Assembly (NCBI GenBank): GCA_016704325.1 | Contig: JADJAG010000005.1 | Coordinates: forward strand, 475,515 to 539,514 | Direction of reading: 5' to 3' | DNA length: 64,000 nt | Source: Chitinophagaceae bacterium | GTDB lineage: Bacteria > Bacteroidota > Bacteroidia > Chitinophagales > UBA10324 | Part shown: positions 18,365 through 27,716 of the stretch, in pieces | How the letters are laid out: each line of letters begins with the position of its first letter | How positions within the stretch are numbered: the first letter of the stretch is position 1 | Position numbers and translations under genes: made by a program | Notes under the pieces: generated by a model | Told to the model about the DNA's origin: nothing | Seen by the model: only the letters and a program-made list of their open reading frames with translations | Databases searched by the model: none

Positions 18365-18739
18365 TCAGTTGTGTTTCCATTGTGAAACAGCCAATAAAAA
18401 CCATCCTGCAATAAAAGCCATTCCGCCAAATGGCGTGATGATACCAACGAATTGTAATCCGTCAACAATGGAAAGGCAGTAGAGAGAACCTGAGAATAGA
18501 AGTATTCCTGTGATAAACAGGTAACCCGACCACTTGAGTAAGCTGGAAGGTGTCCGTTCTTTTACTATTCCACAAAGTATCAATGCAAAAGCATGATAGA
18601 ACTGGTATTCTACACCGGTATGAAATACCCGCAGGCTATCCGGTGATAAAGTGTTTTTCAACGCATGTGCGCCAAATGCGCCCAAAATAACAGCAATAGC
18701 GCCGAGCAGTGCACCGGTGATAATGAATCTGTCTTTCAT
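18365..18739 (-). CDS. DUF423 domain-containing small membrane protein
   Basis: A 124-aa inner-membrane protein of the DUF423 (YgdD-like) family, function unknown. Seen: four hydrophobic segments, the N-terminal GALLGAIAVILGAFGAHALK motif and the VEYQFYHAFALILCG and GIITPFGGMAFIAGW stretches that define the family. The start is the ATG at 18739. It is alone on its strand, convergent with the T9SS block. Confidence 0.9.
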   Translation of the reverse strand: MKDRFIITGALLGAIAVILGAFGAHALKNTLSPDSLRVFHTGVEYQFYHAFALILCGIVKERTPSSLLKWSGYLFITGILLFSGSLYCLSIVDGLQFVGIITPFGGMAFIAGWFLLAVSQWKHN

Positions 18740-19101
18740 AAAATCTATTCTAAGTTGTGAAGTTATTTGCGCTGCCGGCTGTTCAAGCTAATGATTGCAT
18801 GCAACACGACTAATGCAGGGTTGAGTGCAAATGTGCGACACAAATTTTAATTATCGCGATTTCTAAAATGAGATTTGTCAGCATGTTTGTCAGAAAAATT
18901 GAATTGCCACCTGCAGCTGCAATTTTTTCCGGAGATTACCATATGGCATTCATTGTGTGATTTAGCATGGCCGGTAAATTCAGATTGAGCGTTCGGTAAG
19001 TTAGCGTGCTCAGTCAAATAGCATCCTTGAATGATTAACTTTCAATAACCAAAGGAGAACAATACTTTTGCAACAGTAGCAGATAAACAGCCTGAACACC
19101 G
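18740..19101. other. Intergenic stretch between DUF423 and the adenosyltransferase gene
   Basis: 362 bases without a supported gene. A hairpin (AATTGC / GCAATT, 18902-18924) leads into a T run on the + strand, but no + strand gene lies upstream of it. A promoter-like TACTTTTG lies at 19063-19070. I see no B12 box or other cobalamin riboswitch element. Confidence 0.6.
19063..19070 (+). promoter_or_regulatory. Candidate -7 element of the adenosyltransferase gene
   Basis: TACTTTTG matches TAnnTTTG and lies 31 nt before the ATG. No TTG is present at the expected -33 spacing, so support is partial. Confidence 0.4.
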
Positions 19102-19650
19102 ATGAAAATTTATACAAAGAAGGGGGACACCGGAACAACCCAGTTAATTGGTGGTACCAGAGTTCCGAAGCATCATGTGCGCATTGAAGCGTATGGTACC
19201 GTAGATGAACTCAACTCCTGGATTGGGTGGGTAAGAGATCAAACAGCAGATGTAGAGACCCGGCTGGTACTAAAGGAAATTCAGGATCGACTTTTTACTA
19301 TTGGTTCTTTACTTGCCAGTGATCCGGAAACATCGAGGATGAAAGTACCTGATCTGCATGAGACAGATGTAGCTTTTCTGGAATCTGAAATGGACAGGAT
19401 GGATGAGATGTTACCTGAAATGAAATCATTTATACTTCCGGGTGGCAATAGCGGTAACTCCATCTGTCATATTGCACGATGTGTTTGCAGGAGAAATGAG
19501 CGATTGATCACCAGCCTTGCAGAAACCGAAACGGTATCACCACTCGTCATTAAGTACATGAACAGGCTCTCAGACTATCTATTTGTACTGGCTCGAAAAT
19601 TCAGTTTGGACGCATCCGCCGAAGAGGTGCCCTGGAAGCCGCGACTGTAA
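19102..19650 (+). CDS. Cob(I)alamin adenosyltransferase, PduO type
   Basis: Transfers the adenosyl group of ATP to cob(I)alamin to make adenosylcobalamin. The 182-aa protein has the PduO-type signature: N-terminal KIYTKKGDTGTTQLIGGTRVPK (ATP binding), VEAYGTVDELNSWIG-like segment, and RCVCRRNER with the conserved arginines near residue 130-140. No corrinoid synthesis or B12-dependent enzyme gene is in the window, so it probably serves salvage for methylmalonyl-CoA mutase or a similar enzyme elsewhere. The start is the ATG at 19102. Confidence 0.93.
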   Translation: MKIYTKKGDTGTTQLIGGTRVPKHHVRIEAYGTVDELNSWIGWVRDQTADVETRLVLKEIQDRLFTIGSLLASDPETSRMKVPDLHETDVAFLESEMDRMDEMLPEMKSFILPGGNSGNSICHIARCVCRRNERLITSLAETETVSPLVIKYMNRLSDYLFVLARKFSLDASAEEVPWKPRL

Positions 19651-19698
19651 AGGACTTCAGCATTGGCTTTATTATTCGCACATCTATCGGTTAAATTA

Positions 19699-19729
19699 TT
19701 TTGCTTTCTTGATTATTCGATTATTTTTG
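19699..19729 (+). promoter_or_regulatory. Bacteroidota-type promoter of the DUF2795 gene
   Basis: TTTTG at 19699-19703, an 18-nt spacer and TATTTTTG at 19722-19729 fit the TTG/TAnnTTTG pattern. It lies 29 nt before the start codon. Confidence 0.6.
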
Positions 19730-19758
19730 CGGGAAATTTGACCCCCTTATAAACAATT

Positions 19759-19980
19759 ATGTACTGGACGCTGGAGTTAGCATCATACCTGGAAGACGCG
19801 CCTTGGCCCGCGACAAAAGATGAATTAATTGATTATGCGATTCGTTCCGGTGCACCAATAGAGGTGATAGAGAATCTGCAGGAGCTTGAGGATGAAGGTG
19901 AGTTATTTGAAGGTATCGATGACATCTGGCCTGACTATCCAACGCATGACGATTTCTTCTTTAATGAAGATGAGTATTAG
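19759..19980 (+). CDS. DUF2795-like small acidic protein
   Basis: A 73-aa acidic protein, function unknown. The N-terminus MYWTLELASYLEDAPWPATKDELIDYAIRSGAP matches the DUF2795 pattern seen in many Bacteroidota proteins, and the C-terminus is very acidic (DDIWPDYPTHDDFFFNEDEY). A consensus promoter lies just upstream, so it has its own transcript. The family is thought to resemble small helix-turn-helix-like regulators, but nothing here proves DNA binding. Confidence 0.85.
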   Translation: MYWTLELASYLEDAPWPATKDELIDYAIRSGAPIEVIENLQELEDEGELFEGIDDIWPDYPTHDDFFFNEDEY

Positions 19981-20059
19981 CGTTTACCATGCTTAAATTT
20001 TCATATTATTAAAGTGGAAGCATACTGTGAAATCCTCACTATGCATTCCCAGTAAATTA

Positions 20060-20968
20060 CTATCGTAGCACATTATAGTTCCTGAAATCGAATGGCCTGA
20101 AACCGGTGTATTCCTCCAACAGATTCATGATACGATGCCTGATTGGCATTTTAACGGCAGCAGGATCATAGCGGAAGTCCCAATCTAATTGCTGAATTCG
20201 TTCTTTCATTACGTGCGGATGTGTTTGTTCAAATCGAACCAAAGGATAGTCAGGATGATATTCATATGCCGTTTGGTTTGCAATATGGCGACTCACCCAT
20301 TCATCATCATGCCATAACCGGTGAAATTCTTTTGATCGTTGGAGTTCTTCCAATGGTCCGCGCACTTTGCCATAGTGGTAAATATGGGCATCCACTTTTT
20401 TTACCTGCAATCGTCTGGACAGAAGTTGCCTGGCTGGTACAGTCGCTGTATCAGAATGTTTTCTGAAACCCTGCGCATCTCTAAATGAATGAATAAGCGG
20501 ATTTCTTCTGACTATGCGCGTTTCATAGGGATAAGTACCCCTTGTTCCTGGTTTGGCGATGTAATGGTAGTTGCCATAAAAATGATAATAGCTGAAAAGT
20601 AATCCATCAACCTGGGGCTGATCGAGATATTTTTCTGTTGCTGAAACGATAGCAGGTAAATCCTGCTCATGTATCACTTCGTCGCCCTGCAGGTAAAATC
20701 CCCAATCGCCGGTAATAGCTTTAAATGCAATATCTGTTTGCTGAGCCAGGATCTTTCCACCGCTTCTCAGGGAGTCATCCCATTCGGTGTCAATTACAAC
20801 AATCTTTGGTGAGTTAATATTGGTAATGGCTTCCCTGGTTCCGTCTTCACTCTTTCCTACAACCACAATCATTTCATCACATACCGGTAGTATGGAACAG
20901 ATTGATTCAACAAAAGGATATGTAAGTTTTATTCCATTCCTGATAAAGGTAAAGCCACTGATTTTCAT
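20060..20968 (-). CDS. Glycosyltransferase family 2-like protein
   Basis: A 302-aa cytoplasmic glycosyltransferase of GT-A fold, sugar and acceptor unknown. Seen: N-terminal KISGFTFIRNGIKLTYPFVES followed by DEMIVVVGKSEDGTRE, the nucleotide-sugar region, and GDEVIHEQDLPAI where an acidic metal motif is expected. No transmembrane segment is evident. The gene is alone on its strand with ispD upstream by about 110 nt in the same orientation; they may be co-transcribed. Related proteins in Bacteroidota act in surface glycan synthesis. Confidence 0.82.
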   Translation of the reverse strand: MKISGFTFIRNGIKLTYPFVESICSILPVCDEMIVVVGKSEDGTREAITNINSPKIVVIDTEWDDSLRSGGKILAQQTDIAFKAITGDWGFYLQGDEVIHEQDLPAIVSATEKYLDQPQVDGLLFSYYHFYGNYHYIAKPGTRGTYPYETRIVRRNPLIHSFRDAQGFRKHSDTATVPARQLLSRRLQVKKVDAHIYHYGKVRGPLEELQRSKEFHRLWHDDEWVSRHIANQTAYEYHPDYPLVRFEQTHPHVMKERIQQLDWDFRYDPAAVKMPIRHRIMNLLEEYTGFRPFDFRNYNVLR

Positions 20969-21081
20969 TGATGGCGATAGTTATAGCTGCCTGTTATTAT
21001 TGAAAAGAATATGATTGCAATTATCAATCCGGTGAATAGAAACAGGCGATGCCATATTTAAAAATGTCTGTCTCATTCCAA

Positions 21082-21759
21082 TCACGAATCACACTTCATT
21101 ATTTTTTCTGCAAGCAATAAGTCGAAATGCGTAGTTATTTTAAAGTTGCCGGGATCGCCTTCTACAAGGTGAATCCTGGCACCGGCAGCTTCCACTACCG
21201 AAGCATCATCTGTAAATGATTCAGAGAAAGTCTGGCGATACGCATTTTTCAGTACCGTAGCATCAAAGCATTGTGGAGTCTGTACGGTTTTAAACCGCAT
21301 TCTGTTTCTGTGCCTCGAGCCATCCTTCACTACTTCACGAATGGAATCTTTGATATCAATTGCAGGAATTGCATTGCCTTTTTCCATTACTGTTTCAAGA
21401 CAACTCATCAGTAATTTTTCATTAGCAAAAGGTCTGCAGGCATCCTGTACGGCTACAATACCTTTTTCTTTCACTTGTTTCAACCCGTTCTTTACGGAGT
21501 GAAATCTGGTGGCACCACCGGATACAGAAGAAATATTTATCTTTTTAAGATGCTTTTTCCTGATTTTTTCCCAGCGTTCTTGTTCATCACCGGGCAACAC
21601 TACTATGAAAACTGCATCAGGCCAAACTGTTGCAAAGGAAATGATTGTATGGACAATTACCGGCACACCTGCAAGCAGCATGAATTGTTTTGGAATAGCT
21701 GATTGCATCCTTGCGCCGTAACCGCCTGCAGCAATAATGACATACTTTTTTTCACTCAC
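21082..21759 (-). CDS. ispD: 2-C-methyl-D-erythritol 4-phosphate cytidylyltransferase
   Basis: Transfers CMP from CTP to 2-C-methyl-D-erythritol 4-phosphate in the MEP isoprenoid pathway. The 225-aa length is typical. Seen: the CTP-binding N-terminus IIAAGGYGARMQSAIPKQF, VQDACRPF, VKDSIREV and a C-terminal DDASVVEAAGARIHLVEGDPGNFKIT motif. The start is the GTG at 21759, which gives the expected N-terminus directly before the nucleotide-binding loop. No ispF is adjacent. Confidence 0.94.
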   Translation of the reverse strand: MSEKKYVIIAAGGYGARMQSAIPKQFMLLAGVPVIVHTIISFATVWPDAVFIVVLPGDEQERWEKIRKKHLKKINISSVSGGATRFHSVKNGLKQVKEKGIVAVQDACRPFANEKLLMSCLETVMEKGNAIPAIDIKDSIREVVKDGSRHRNRMRFKTVQTPQCFDATVLKNAYRQTFSESFTDDASVVEAAGARIHLVEGDPGNFKITTHFDLLLAEKIMKCDS

Positions 21760-22048
21760 GTTAAGAGGGGTTGACGATAGTCAGGTAGGTTGATTTAAAG
21801 GTCGCAATTAATAATGATACAAGAAAGAGTGGATGAAAAAAAAACAGGTGGTATTGATCTTTATTTCAGAAGCCAGCATATCACTGAATATCTCAAAAAT
21901 GATTCAAATTGAATATTAATTCCGGAGCTCTGCGGTTATTCTTTCATTATGCCAGCCAGGCAAGCACTGACGCATAGCATTTTGGCAGCGATTTGAATAG
22001 TAAGTGAACTGCAAACTGGTGCGGCAATCAACAGGTTACGCTGCAAGC

Positions 22049-23098
22049 TTAAAGGATAAGCATGGCATCACCATATGTTGAAAAGCGATACTTCTCTTTC
22101 AATGCTACTTTGTAGGCTTCCATGATCAGGTCATACCCCCCAAAAGCGCAAACCATAATTAGCAGGCTTGTTTTTGGCATGTGGAAATTTGAGATCATGC
22201 AATTGGCGATACTGAAATCATAGGGTGGGTGAATGAACAAATTGGTCCAACCTTCCGCTGGCTTAATGTATTTATGTGCAGACACGGCTGATTCAATAGC
22301 CCGCATAGTGGTAGTACCAATAGAGCATACTTTAGCACGGTTATCAATCGCCTTATTTACAATCTTGCAGGTCGGATCATCAATTTTGAAGTACTCCGCA
22401 TCCATTTTATGTTTGCTCAAATCTTCCACCTCAATTTGGCGGAAAGTACCGAGGCCGGTATGTAACGTAACTTCTGCAATATCAACTCCTTTGATTTCAA
22501 GGCGTTTCAGCAGTTCACGGCTAAAATGAAGGCCTGCTGTGGGTGCAGCTACGGCACCTTCATGCTTGGCAAATACGGTTTGGTAGCGTTCTTTATCCAT
22601 TGCATCAGGCTTGCGCTTGATGTATTTAGGAATCGGTGTTTCGCCGAGTGAATAAAGGGTCTCCTTTAATTCATCATCGGTTCCATCGAAAAGGAAACGG
22701 ATAGTCCTGCCTCTCGAAGTAGTATTGTCAACTACTTCTGCCACCAGCATTCCATCATTACCAAAATAGAGCTTGTTTCCGACCCTGATTTTCCGCGCAG
22801 GATCTACCAAAACATCCCATAAACGCATCTGGTGATTAAGTTCTCTTAAGAGAAATACTTCAATCTTAGCTCCTGTTTTTTCTTTTCTCCCATAGAGACG
22901 GGCAGGAAAAACTTTTGTATTGTTCAGTACCAGGCAATCCTTTTCTCCAAAGATGGTAAGGATGTCTTTAAAGGCCTTGTGTTTGATTTTGCCTGTTTTC
23001 CGCTCAATAATCATGAGCCTCGATTCATCGCGGTTCTTTGAAGGAGTCTGGGCAATCAGGGAAGGTGGAAGGTCAAATCGGAATTGTGATAATTTCAT
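22049..23098 (-). CDS. queA: S-adenosylmethionine:tRNA ribosyltransferase-isomerase
   Basis: Builds the epoxycyclopentane ring of epoxyqueuosine on tRNA, the penultimate step of queuosine synthesis. The 349-aa protein has [14 protein letters not shown] at the N-terminus, the [10 protein letters not shown] motif, PTAGLHFS and [12 protein letters not shown] in the middle, and [16 protein letters not shown] towards the C-terminus. The start is the ATG at 23098. The related tgt gene is 6 kb away on the same strand, not in one operon. A promoter candidate lies about 100 nt upstream. Confidence 0.95.
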   Translation of the reverse strand: MKLSQFRFDLPPSLIAQTPSKNRDESRLMIIERKTGKIKHKAFKDILTIFGEKDCLVLNNTKVFPARLYGRKEKTGAKIEVFLLRELNHQMRLWDVLVDPARKIRVGNKLYFGNDGMLVAEVVDNTTSRGRTIRFLFDGTDDELKETLYSLGETPIPKYIKRKPDAMDKERYQTVFAKHEGAVAAPTAGLHFSRELLKRLEIKGVDIAEVTLHTGLGTFRQIEVEDLSKHKMDAEYFKIDDPTCKIVNKAIDNRAKVCSIGTTTMRAIESAVSAHKYIKPAEGWTNLFIHPPYDFSIANCMISNFHMPKTSLLIMVCAFGGYDLIMEAYKVALKEKYRFSTYGDAMLIL

Positions 23099-23198
23099 GT
23101 ACTTTCAATAAATTACGGTTTATTAAAAGTTGATCAAAGCCTATAGATCAGATCCGGTAAAAAGAAATGATAGTGAAGGATTTTTGAAAAACGGATTG

Positions 23199-23206
23199 CA
23201 AAGATA
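23199..23206 (-). promoter_or_regulatory. Candidate -7 element for queA
   Basis: On the minus strand the bases read TATCTTTG, matching TAnnTTTG, with TTA rather than TTG about 21 nt further upstream. It implies a leader of roughly 95 nt for queA. Confidence 0.45.
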
Positions 23207-23262
23207 GGATTTTTATTTTCTGGTACTAATTTTTTTCACCGCCGAAATTTCCCGAATTAAAG

Positions 23263-23270
23263 TAGGTTTG
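23263..23270 (+). promoter_or_regulatory. Candidate -7 element for the MacB-type permease
   Basis: TAGGTTTG matches TAnnTTTG and ends only 7 nt before the ATG at 23278, so the transcript would be nearly leaderless. No clear TTG lies at -33. Confidence 0.4.
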
Positions 23271-23277
23271 CATTGTT

Positions 23278-24540
23278 ATGAGAATTTTGCTCCGTATTTT
23301 CAAAGAATCAGTGGCCATTGCCATTCGCGAATTACGTGTAAACAAACTACGTACGATACTCACTTTATTAGGTATTTCTATCGGAATATTTTGTGTGATC
23401 TCTATCTTTTCATCTGTGGATTCTTTAGAGAATAACCTGAGAACCAGCATCAATAAGTTTGGAAGCAACGTAATCTATGTAACTAAATTTCCCTGGGCAC
23501 CGGAAGAAGGAGAGACAGAGTACCCCTGGTGGAAATACTGGAACAGACCCTATGCAAAGTTTGATGAGATGCGTACGCTACAGGAAAAACTGACCGGAGC
23601 AGAAGCCGTGGCCGTGTCGATCTGGATGGGTGGCCCTGTACTGAAGAATGGCGATAGAAATATGACCAATGCTACCTTAAATGGCGTTTCACAGGATTAC
23701 AACAGGATCATGGACCTGAACCTGCAATCCGGCCGCTACTTCACCGGTGCAGAAGTAAATTCAGGTCAGCCAAAGGCCATTATCGGCTATGAAGTGGGTA
23801 TGCAATTGTTTCCAAATAATATTGATCCGGTAGGAAGAGAGATAGATATTTTTGGGCAAAAGGTGATGGTAATCGGGCTGTTTGCAAAAGAAGGTAAAAC
23901 GCTGATTCAAAATACTAATGATGACCTGGTAATGGTACCTTATCAATACCTGGTGTCTAAAGTAAAAGTTGACGGATTTCAGGTAGAGCCGGCTATTTTA
24001 GTGAAAGCCAAAGATGGTGTTCCATTGGATGAGCTAAAGGATGAGATCAGGGGAGTAATGCGGGCTGACCGGCGTGTGCGGCCAAGCCAGGAAGACAACT
24101 TTGCTTTGAACCAGATTAGTGTTATTTCCAATCAGCTGTCTCAATTGTTTGGTGTGCTGGATGTAGTTGCACTGATCATCGGTGGCTTTGCGATACTTGT
24201 AGGTGGTTTTGGCATTGCAAATATTATGTTTGTATCAGTACGTGAACGCACCAACCTGATAGGCATTAAGAAAGCGTTAGGTGCAAAAAACTATTTTATC
24301 CTGTTAGAGTTCCTGATAGAAGCCATCATCTTATCGATCATTGGCGGATTGATTGGTTTAGTGCTTGTCTTTTTTACAGTGCAAGGCCTTTCTGCTGCCA
24401 TTGACTTTAAGCTGACACTCGATCTGAAAAATATTATCTGGGGAATCAGCACTTCAGCCATCATTGGTTTTATAGCCGGAATTATACCTGCAATTGTTGC
24501 TGCAAGGATGCGGCCGGTGGATGCAATCCGGTTTAAATAA
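23278..24540 (+). CDS. ABC transporter permease, MacB/FtsX family
   Basis: A 420-aa inner-membrane subunit of a MacB-type ABC system, which couples cytoplasmic ATP hydrolysis to movements of a periplasmic domain for export or lipoprotein-type transport. Seen: an N-terminal membrane helix after AIRELRVNKLRTILTLLGISIGIFCVI, a periplasmic MacB-type core domain (about residues 45-250), and a C-terminal FtsX domain with three helices (VVALIIGGFAILVGGFGIANIMFVSVRERT, SIIGGLIGLVLVF, GFIAGIIPAIVAARMRPVDAIR). No ATPase gene is adjacent, so its partner is encoded elsewhere. Substrate unknown. Confidence 0.9.
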   Translation: MRILLRIFKESVAIAIRELRVNKLRTILTLLGISIGIFCVISIFSSVDSLENNLRTSINKFGSNVIYVTKFPWAPEEGETEYPWWKYWNRPYAKFDEMRTLQEKLTGAEAVAVSIWMGGPVLKNGDRNMTNATLNGVSQDYNRIMDLNLQSGRYFTGAEVNSGQPKAIIGYEVGMQLFPNNIDPVGREIDIFGQKVMVIGLFAKEGKTLIQNTNDDLVMVPYQYLVSKVKVDGFQVEPAILVKAKDGVPLDELKDEIRGVMRADRRVRPSQEDNFALNQISVISNQLSQLFGVLDVVALIIGGFAILVGGFGIANIMFVSVRERTNLIGIKKALGAKNYFILLEFLIEAIILSIIGGLIGLVLVFFTVQGLSAAIDFKLTLDLKNIIWGISTSAIIGFIAGIIPAIVAARMRPVDAIRFK

Positions 24541-24605
24541 ATGTATACGCACAAATCACTTGTTTCAGGCACGCTATTACTTTTTTGTTTAACGCTGGCT
24601 GAAAC

Positions 24606-25532
24606 ATGAATCCCTCACCCTACCGTGAAACGTCATTGTTTATCAGTTGCGGTAACAGCGACAGGTTGCACCTGAAGCGATTTTGTGGCAACGAAAAAGG
24701 GATACCCATTCTGTTGCTTCATGGCTCCATTGAAAATGGGAGAATTTTCTATTCAGCATCAGGAAAGGGGTTGGCGCCTTTTCTTGCTTCCCTGGGTTAT
24801 GATGTATTTATTCCGGATCTGCGCGGAAAAGGATTAAGCACACCGGCAATTAACCGCAAATCAAGTTATGGAGTATTTGAAACCATTACAGAAGAGATTC
24901 CTTTATTTCTTGAAAAGATTAATGAGTTGAAAGGAGATCAGCCGATGCATTGGATGGCGCATTCCTGGGGTGGTGTGTTATTGCTTTGTTACTATGCAAG
25001 ATACTTGGCATCTAACGGGAATGTTTTATCAATCACATTTTTTGGAACGAAACGCAGAATCAGCATCAGGTCTGCCAGAAAATTTATGATGGCAGATGTG
25101 ATTTATGGTTTCCTTTTTTTACTGATTGGAAAAGTAAAAGGGTACGTTGATGCAGGGATGATCGTGAAAGGTTCAGACAATGAAACATTAAAAACAAACC
25201 GTCAGACCTGGCATTGGGTGAAGGAAAAGAAATGGATTGATCAGGATGGATTTAACTATGGACAGGTGTTGCCAGCTATTTTATTACCACCTGCCATGTA
25301 TATTGCAGGCATAGCTGACGATGTGCTTGGCCATCCGACCGATGTACAGTTGCTGATGCTGGAAACAGGTAGCCAGCAAACTAATATATTCTATTTGGCT
25401 TCAAAGAAGAATGGAAACCTTCACAATTATGGTCACATTAATTTACTTACACATCAGGATGCAATACATGATCATTTTCCGGAAGTGATCAAATGGCTTC
25501 GAAAAAATGAAAAGCGCTATGGCATAATCTAA
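24606..25532 (+). CDS. Alpha/beta hydrolase
   Basis: A 308-aa serine hydrolase of the alpha/beta fold; substrate unknown. Seen: ILLLHGSIENGR (oxyanion loop), FIPDLRGKGLSTP, the nucleophile elbow MAHSWGGVLLLC with the serine near residue 120, and a C-terminal histidine in the NYGHINLLTH segment; an aspartate in the GIADDVLGH segment could complete the triad. No signal peptide is evident. It lies 65 nt after the MacB-type permease on the same strand and may share its transcript. Confidence 0.85.
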   Translation: MNPSPYRETSLFISCGNSDRLHLKRFCGNEKGIPILLLHGSIENGRIFYSASGKGLAPFLASLGYDVFIPDLRGKGLSTPAINRKSSYGVFETITEEIPLFLEKINELKGDQPMHWMAHSWGGVLLLCYYARYLASNGNVLSITFFGTKRRISIRSARKFMMADVIYGFLFLLIGKVKGYVDAGMIVKGSDNETLKTNRQTWHWVKEKKWIDQDGFNYGQVLPAILLPPAMYIAGIADDVLGHPTDVQLLMLETGSQQTNIFYLASKKNGNLHNYGHINLLTHQDAIHDHFPEVIKWLRKNEKRYGII

Positions 25533-25713
25533 AAAAACCGGATTTCTTTTTCCTGGTATTTGACTGTGTATTCAACAGTAAACACACTTTTTTTAAAATC
25601 AAAAAGTTCATAACGTGTTGATAATAGAAGCAGCTTCTGGTGTGTACAACTTTTTATTTGCATTTTCTCGTTCGGTGTTTTCTTATTAATTTTCTTTGTC
25701 TCCCTTTCAGAAA

Positions 25714-27243
25714 ATGGCAGATTCACTCGACGATATTAATAAGGTAGTTAGTAAAGCAAGATCGCTTCGGCGGAAGGCTCCGGCTGACCTCAGTAGCTTT
25801 GTATTTGGGCGTATTCCACCACAGGCGCGTGACCTGGAGGAAGCGGTATTGGGCGCATTGATGCTTGAAAAGGATGCACTTTCTTTGGTGGTTGATATTC
25901 TGAAGCCGGAAGCATTCTATGTAGAAGCACACAATAAAATTTTTGCAGCTATTCAGCGATTGTTTCTCCGCTCGCAACCCGTCGATATTTTAACAGTGAC
26001 TGATGAATTGAGAAAAAGCGGTGAGTTGGAGAGTGTAGGTGGTGCTTATTATGTGACCGAGCTCACGAACCGGGTGGCATCGGCAGCCAATGTAGAGTAC
26101 CATGCCAGAATCATTTCTCAAAAGTATATTCAGCGGGAGCTCATTCGCATTTCTTCAGAAATTGTTCGTGATGCATTTGAAGATACGACCGATGTATTTG
26201 AATTGCTGGATTTTGCGGAGAAGGGTATCTATGAAATTACCGATCAGAATCTTCGGCGTAATTACAACCCAATCAGTACGTTGGTTACCAAAGCACTTAA
26301 TCAGTTGCAGGCTATTAAAGATCATAAGGATACTGTTACCGGTGTTCCATCAGGTTTTGTATTGCTTGACCGCATCACCAGTGGCTGGCAGAGATCAGAT
26401 CTGATTATTGTTGCTGCACGGCCGGGTATGGGTAAAACGGCATTCGTGCTTTCACTGGCCAGGAATGCAGCGGTTGATTTCAAAAAGCCGGTTGCTTTCT
26501 TTTCGCTTGAAATGTCATCAATTCAGCTTACCAACCGTTTGATTTCTGCGGAGACAGAGATTCCGGCTGAAAAGATACGGCGTGCGAACCTGGAAAGTTA
26601 TGAATGGGAACAACTCGTAAGAAAGGTTGATACCCTTTCAGAATGTGCATTATTTATTGATGATACGCCGGCCATCAATATTTTTGAATTGCGTGCTAAG
26701 GCAAGACGTTTGAAGATGCAACATGATATTCAAATGATTATTATCGATTACCTGCAATTGATGAGTGGTACAGTGGATTCAAAGCAAGGCAACAGAGAAC
26801 AGGAGATCAGTAATATTTCCCGTGCATTGAAAAGTATAGCAAAGGAGTTGGATATCCCTGTTATCGCATTGTCGCAATTGAATCGTTCTGTGGAAACAAG
26901 AGGTGGCGACAAGCGTCCGCAGCTTTCTGATTTGCGTGAATCAGGTGCAATAGAGCAGGATGCTGACATGGTAATTTTTATTTACCGGCCAGAATACTAT
27001 AAGATTTCACAAGATGCGGAAGGAAATTCCACAGCTGGAATGGCAGAAATTATGGTGGCTAAGCACCGGAACGGCGCATTGGCGAATGTTCCTGTTAAGT
27101 TTATTGACCGCTTCGCCAAGTTCGCAGAAATGGATGCTTTTGCTTCCAATTCAGATGGCCATGTCAAGATTCTTAAATCGAGAATGGATGATATGGAAGA
27201 TGATGATGATTCAAAACCATCAGAAGAGCCATTGCCCTGGTAG
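25714..27243 (+). CDS. dnaB: Replicative DNA helicase
   Basis: Hexameric 5'-3' helicase that unwinds DNA at the replication fork and loads primase. The 509-aa protein has the N-terminal DnaB domain (GRIPPQARDLEEAVLGALMLEKDAL), a linker, and the RecA-like C-terminal domain with Walker A ARPGMGKTAF near residue 236, MIIIDYLQLM (Walker B) and SQLNRSVETRGGDKRPQLSDLRESGAIEQDAD. It ends in an acidic tail. I start it at the ATG at 25714; the frame is open a few codons further to a TTG at 25696. No intein is present. Confidence 0.96.
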   Translation: MADSLDDINKVVSKARSLRRKAPADLSSFVFGRIPPQARDLEEAVLGALMLEKDALSLVVDILKPEAFYVEAHNKIFAAIQRLFLRSQPVDILTVTDELRKSGELESVGGAYYVTELTNRVASAANVEYHARIISQKYIQRELIRISSEIVRDAFEDTTDVFELLDFAEKGIYEITDQNLRRNYNPISTLVTKALNQLQAIKDHKDTVTGVPSGFVLLDRITSGWQRSDLIIVAARPGMGKTAFVLSLARNAAVDFKKPVAFFSLEMSSIQLTNRLISAETEIPAEKIRRANLESYEWEQLVRKVDTLSECALFIDDTPAINIFELRAKARRLKMQHDIQMIIIDYLQLMSGTVDSKQGNREQEISNISRALKSIAKELDIPVIALSQLNRSVETRGGDKRPQLSDLRESGAIEQDADMVIFIYRPEYYKISQDAEGNSTAGMAEIMVAKHRNGALANVPVKFIDRFAKFAEMDAFASNSDGHVKILKSRMDDMEDDDDSKPSEEPLPW

Positions 27244-27716
27244 TTGACTTTACAACCTCTTCATCAACGGTAACTTAATTATTTTTTTCACAGCACTTTT
27301 TATGTTCAGTTAATTTTCTGCGATATACTATTTCCTTTTATGACATCTGAATTTTGCTATTGAGGCTCCAACAGCAACTTCTTTAAAAAGTTTGATGCAG
27401 GGGCTCATGATCTCTGTCTGGGTTGCGGTTGATTTATTTCGGGTGTATGACAAATTGCATTTCTCAGCGATAAAATAATACAAGCGCGAAGACGCCAGGA
27501 CGCCAAAAAAAACGTAGCATATTGATCCTTTGTGATTTTCTTCGCGACTTCGCGTCTTGGCGCTAAAAAAGCAAGGCGCTAAGGTAAACGCTACAACGTT
27601 AAGTGCAATTTGTCAAACACCCTTTATTTCTGTTTTGTATAAGCCGGAGCCTTGTACAAATGAAAAAATAACATAAAACAGGCATGTTGACTATTGGAAA
27701 ATGTAGAATACCCTCA
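27244..27716. other. Intergenic stretch between dnaB and the LptF/G gene
   Basis: 473 bases between convergent genes. The only structure I see is the imperfect inverted-repeat element at 27483-27580; the rest is AT-rich and has no supported reading frame. Confidence 0.6.
27483..27580. repeat. Imperfect inverted-repeat element rich in GCGAAGACGCC
   Basis: The left arm at 27483-27505 (GCGCGAAGACGCCAGGACGCC) is matched by an imperfect inverted arm around 27540-27563 (CTTCGCGACTTCGCGTCTTGGCGC). Elements of this GACGCCAAG/CTTGGCGTC type occur dispersed in many bacterial genomes. It lies between convergent genes where a terminator could be. Confidence 0.6.

Noticed and set aside
18740..19101. Cobalamin riboswitch upstream of the adenosyltransferase gene
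   Set aside because: No B12-box-like or conserved core elements were found; only a short hairpin and a promoter-like element are present.
21814..21912. 32-codon frame between ispD and queA
   Set aside because: No ribosome-binding site, promoter or recognisable sequence; length is within chance for this AT content.
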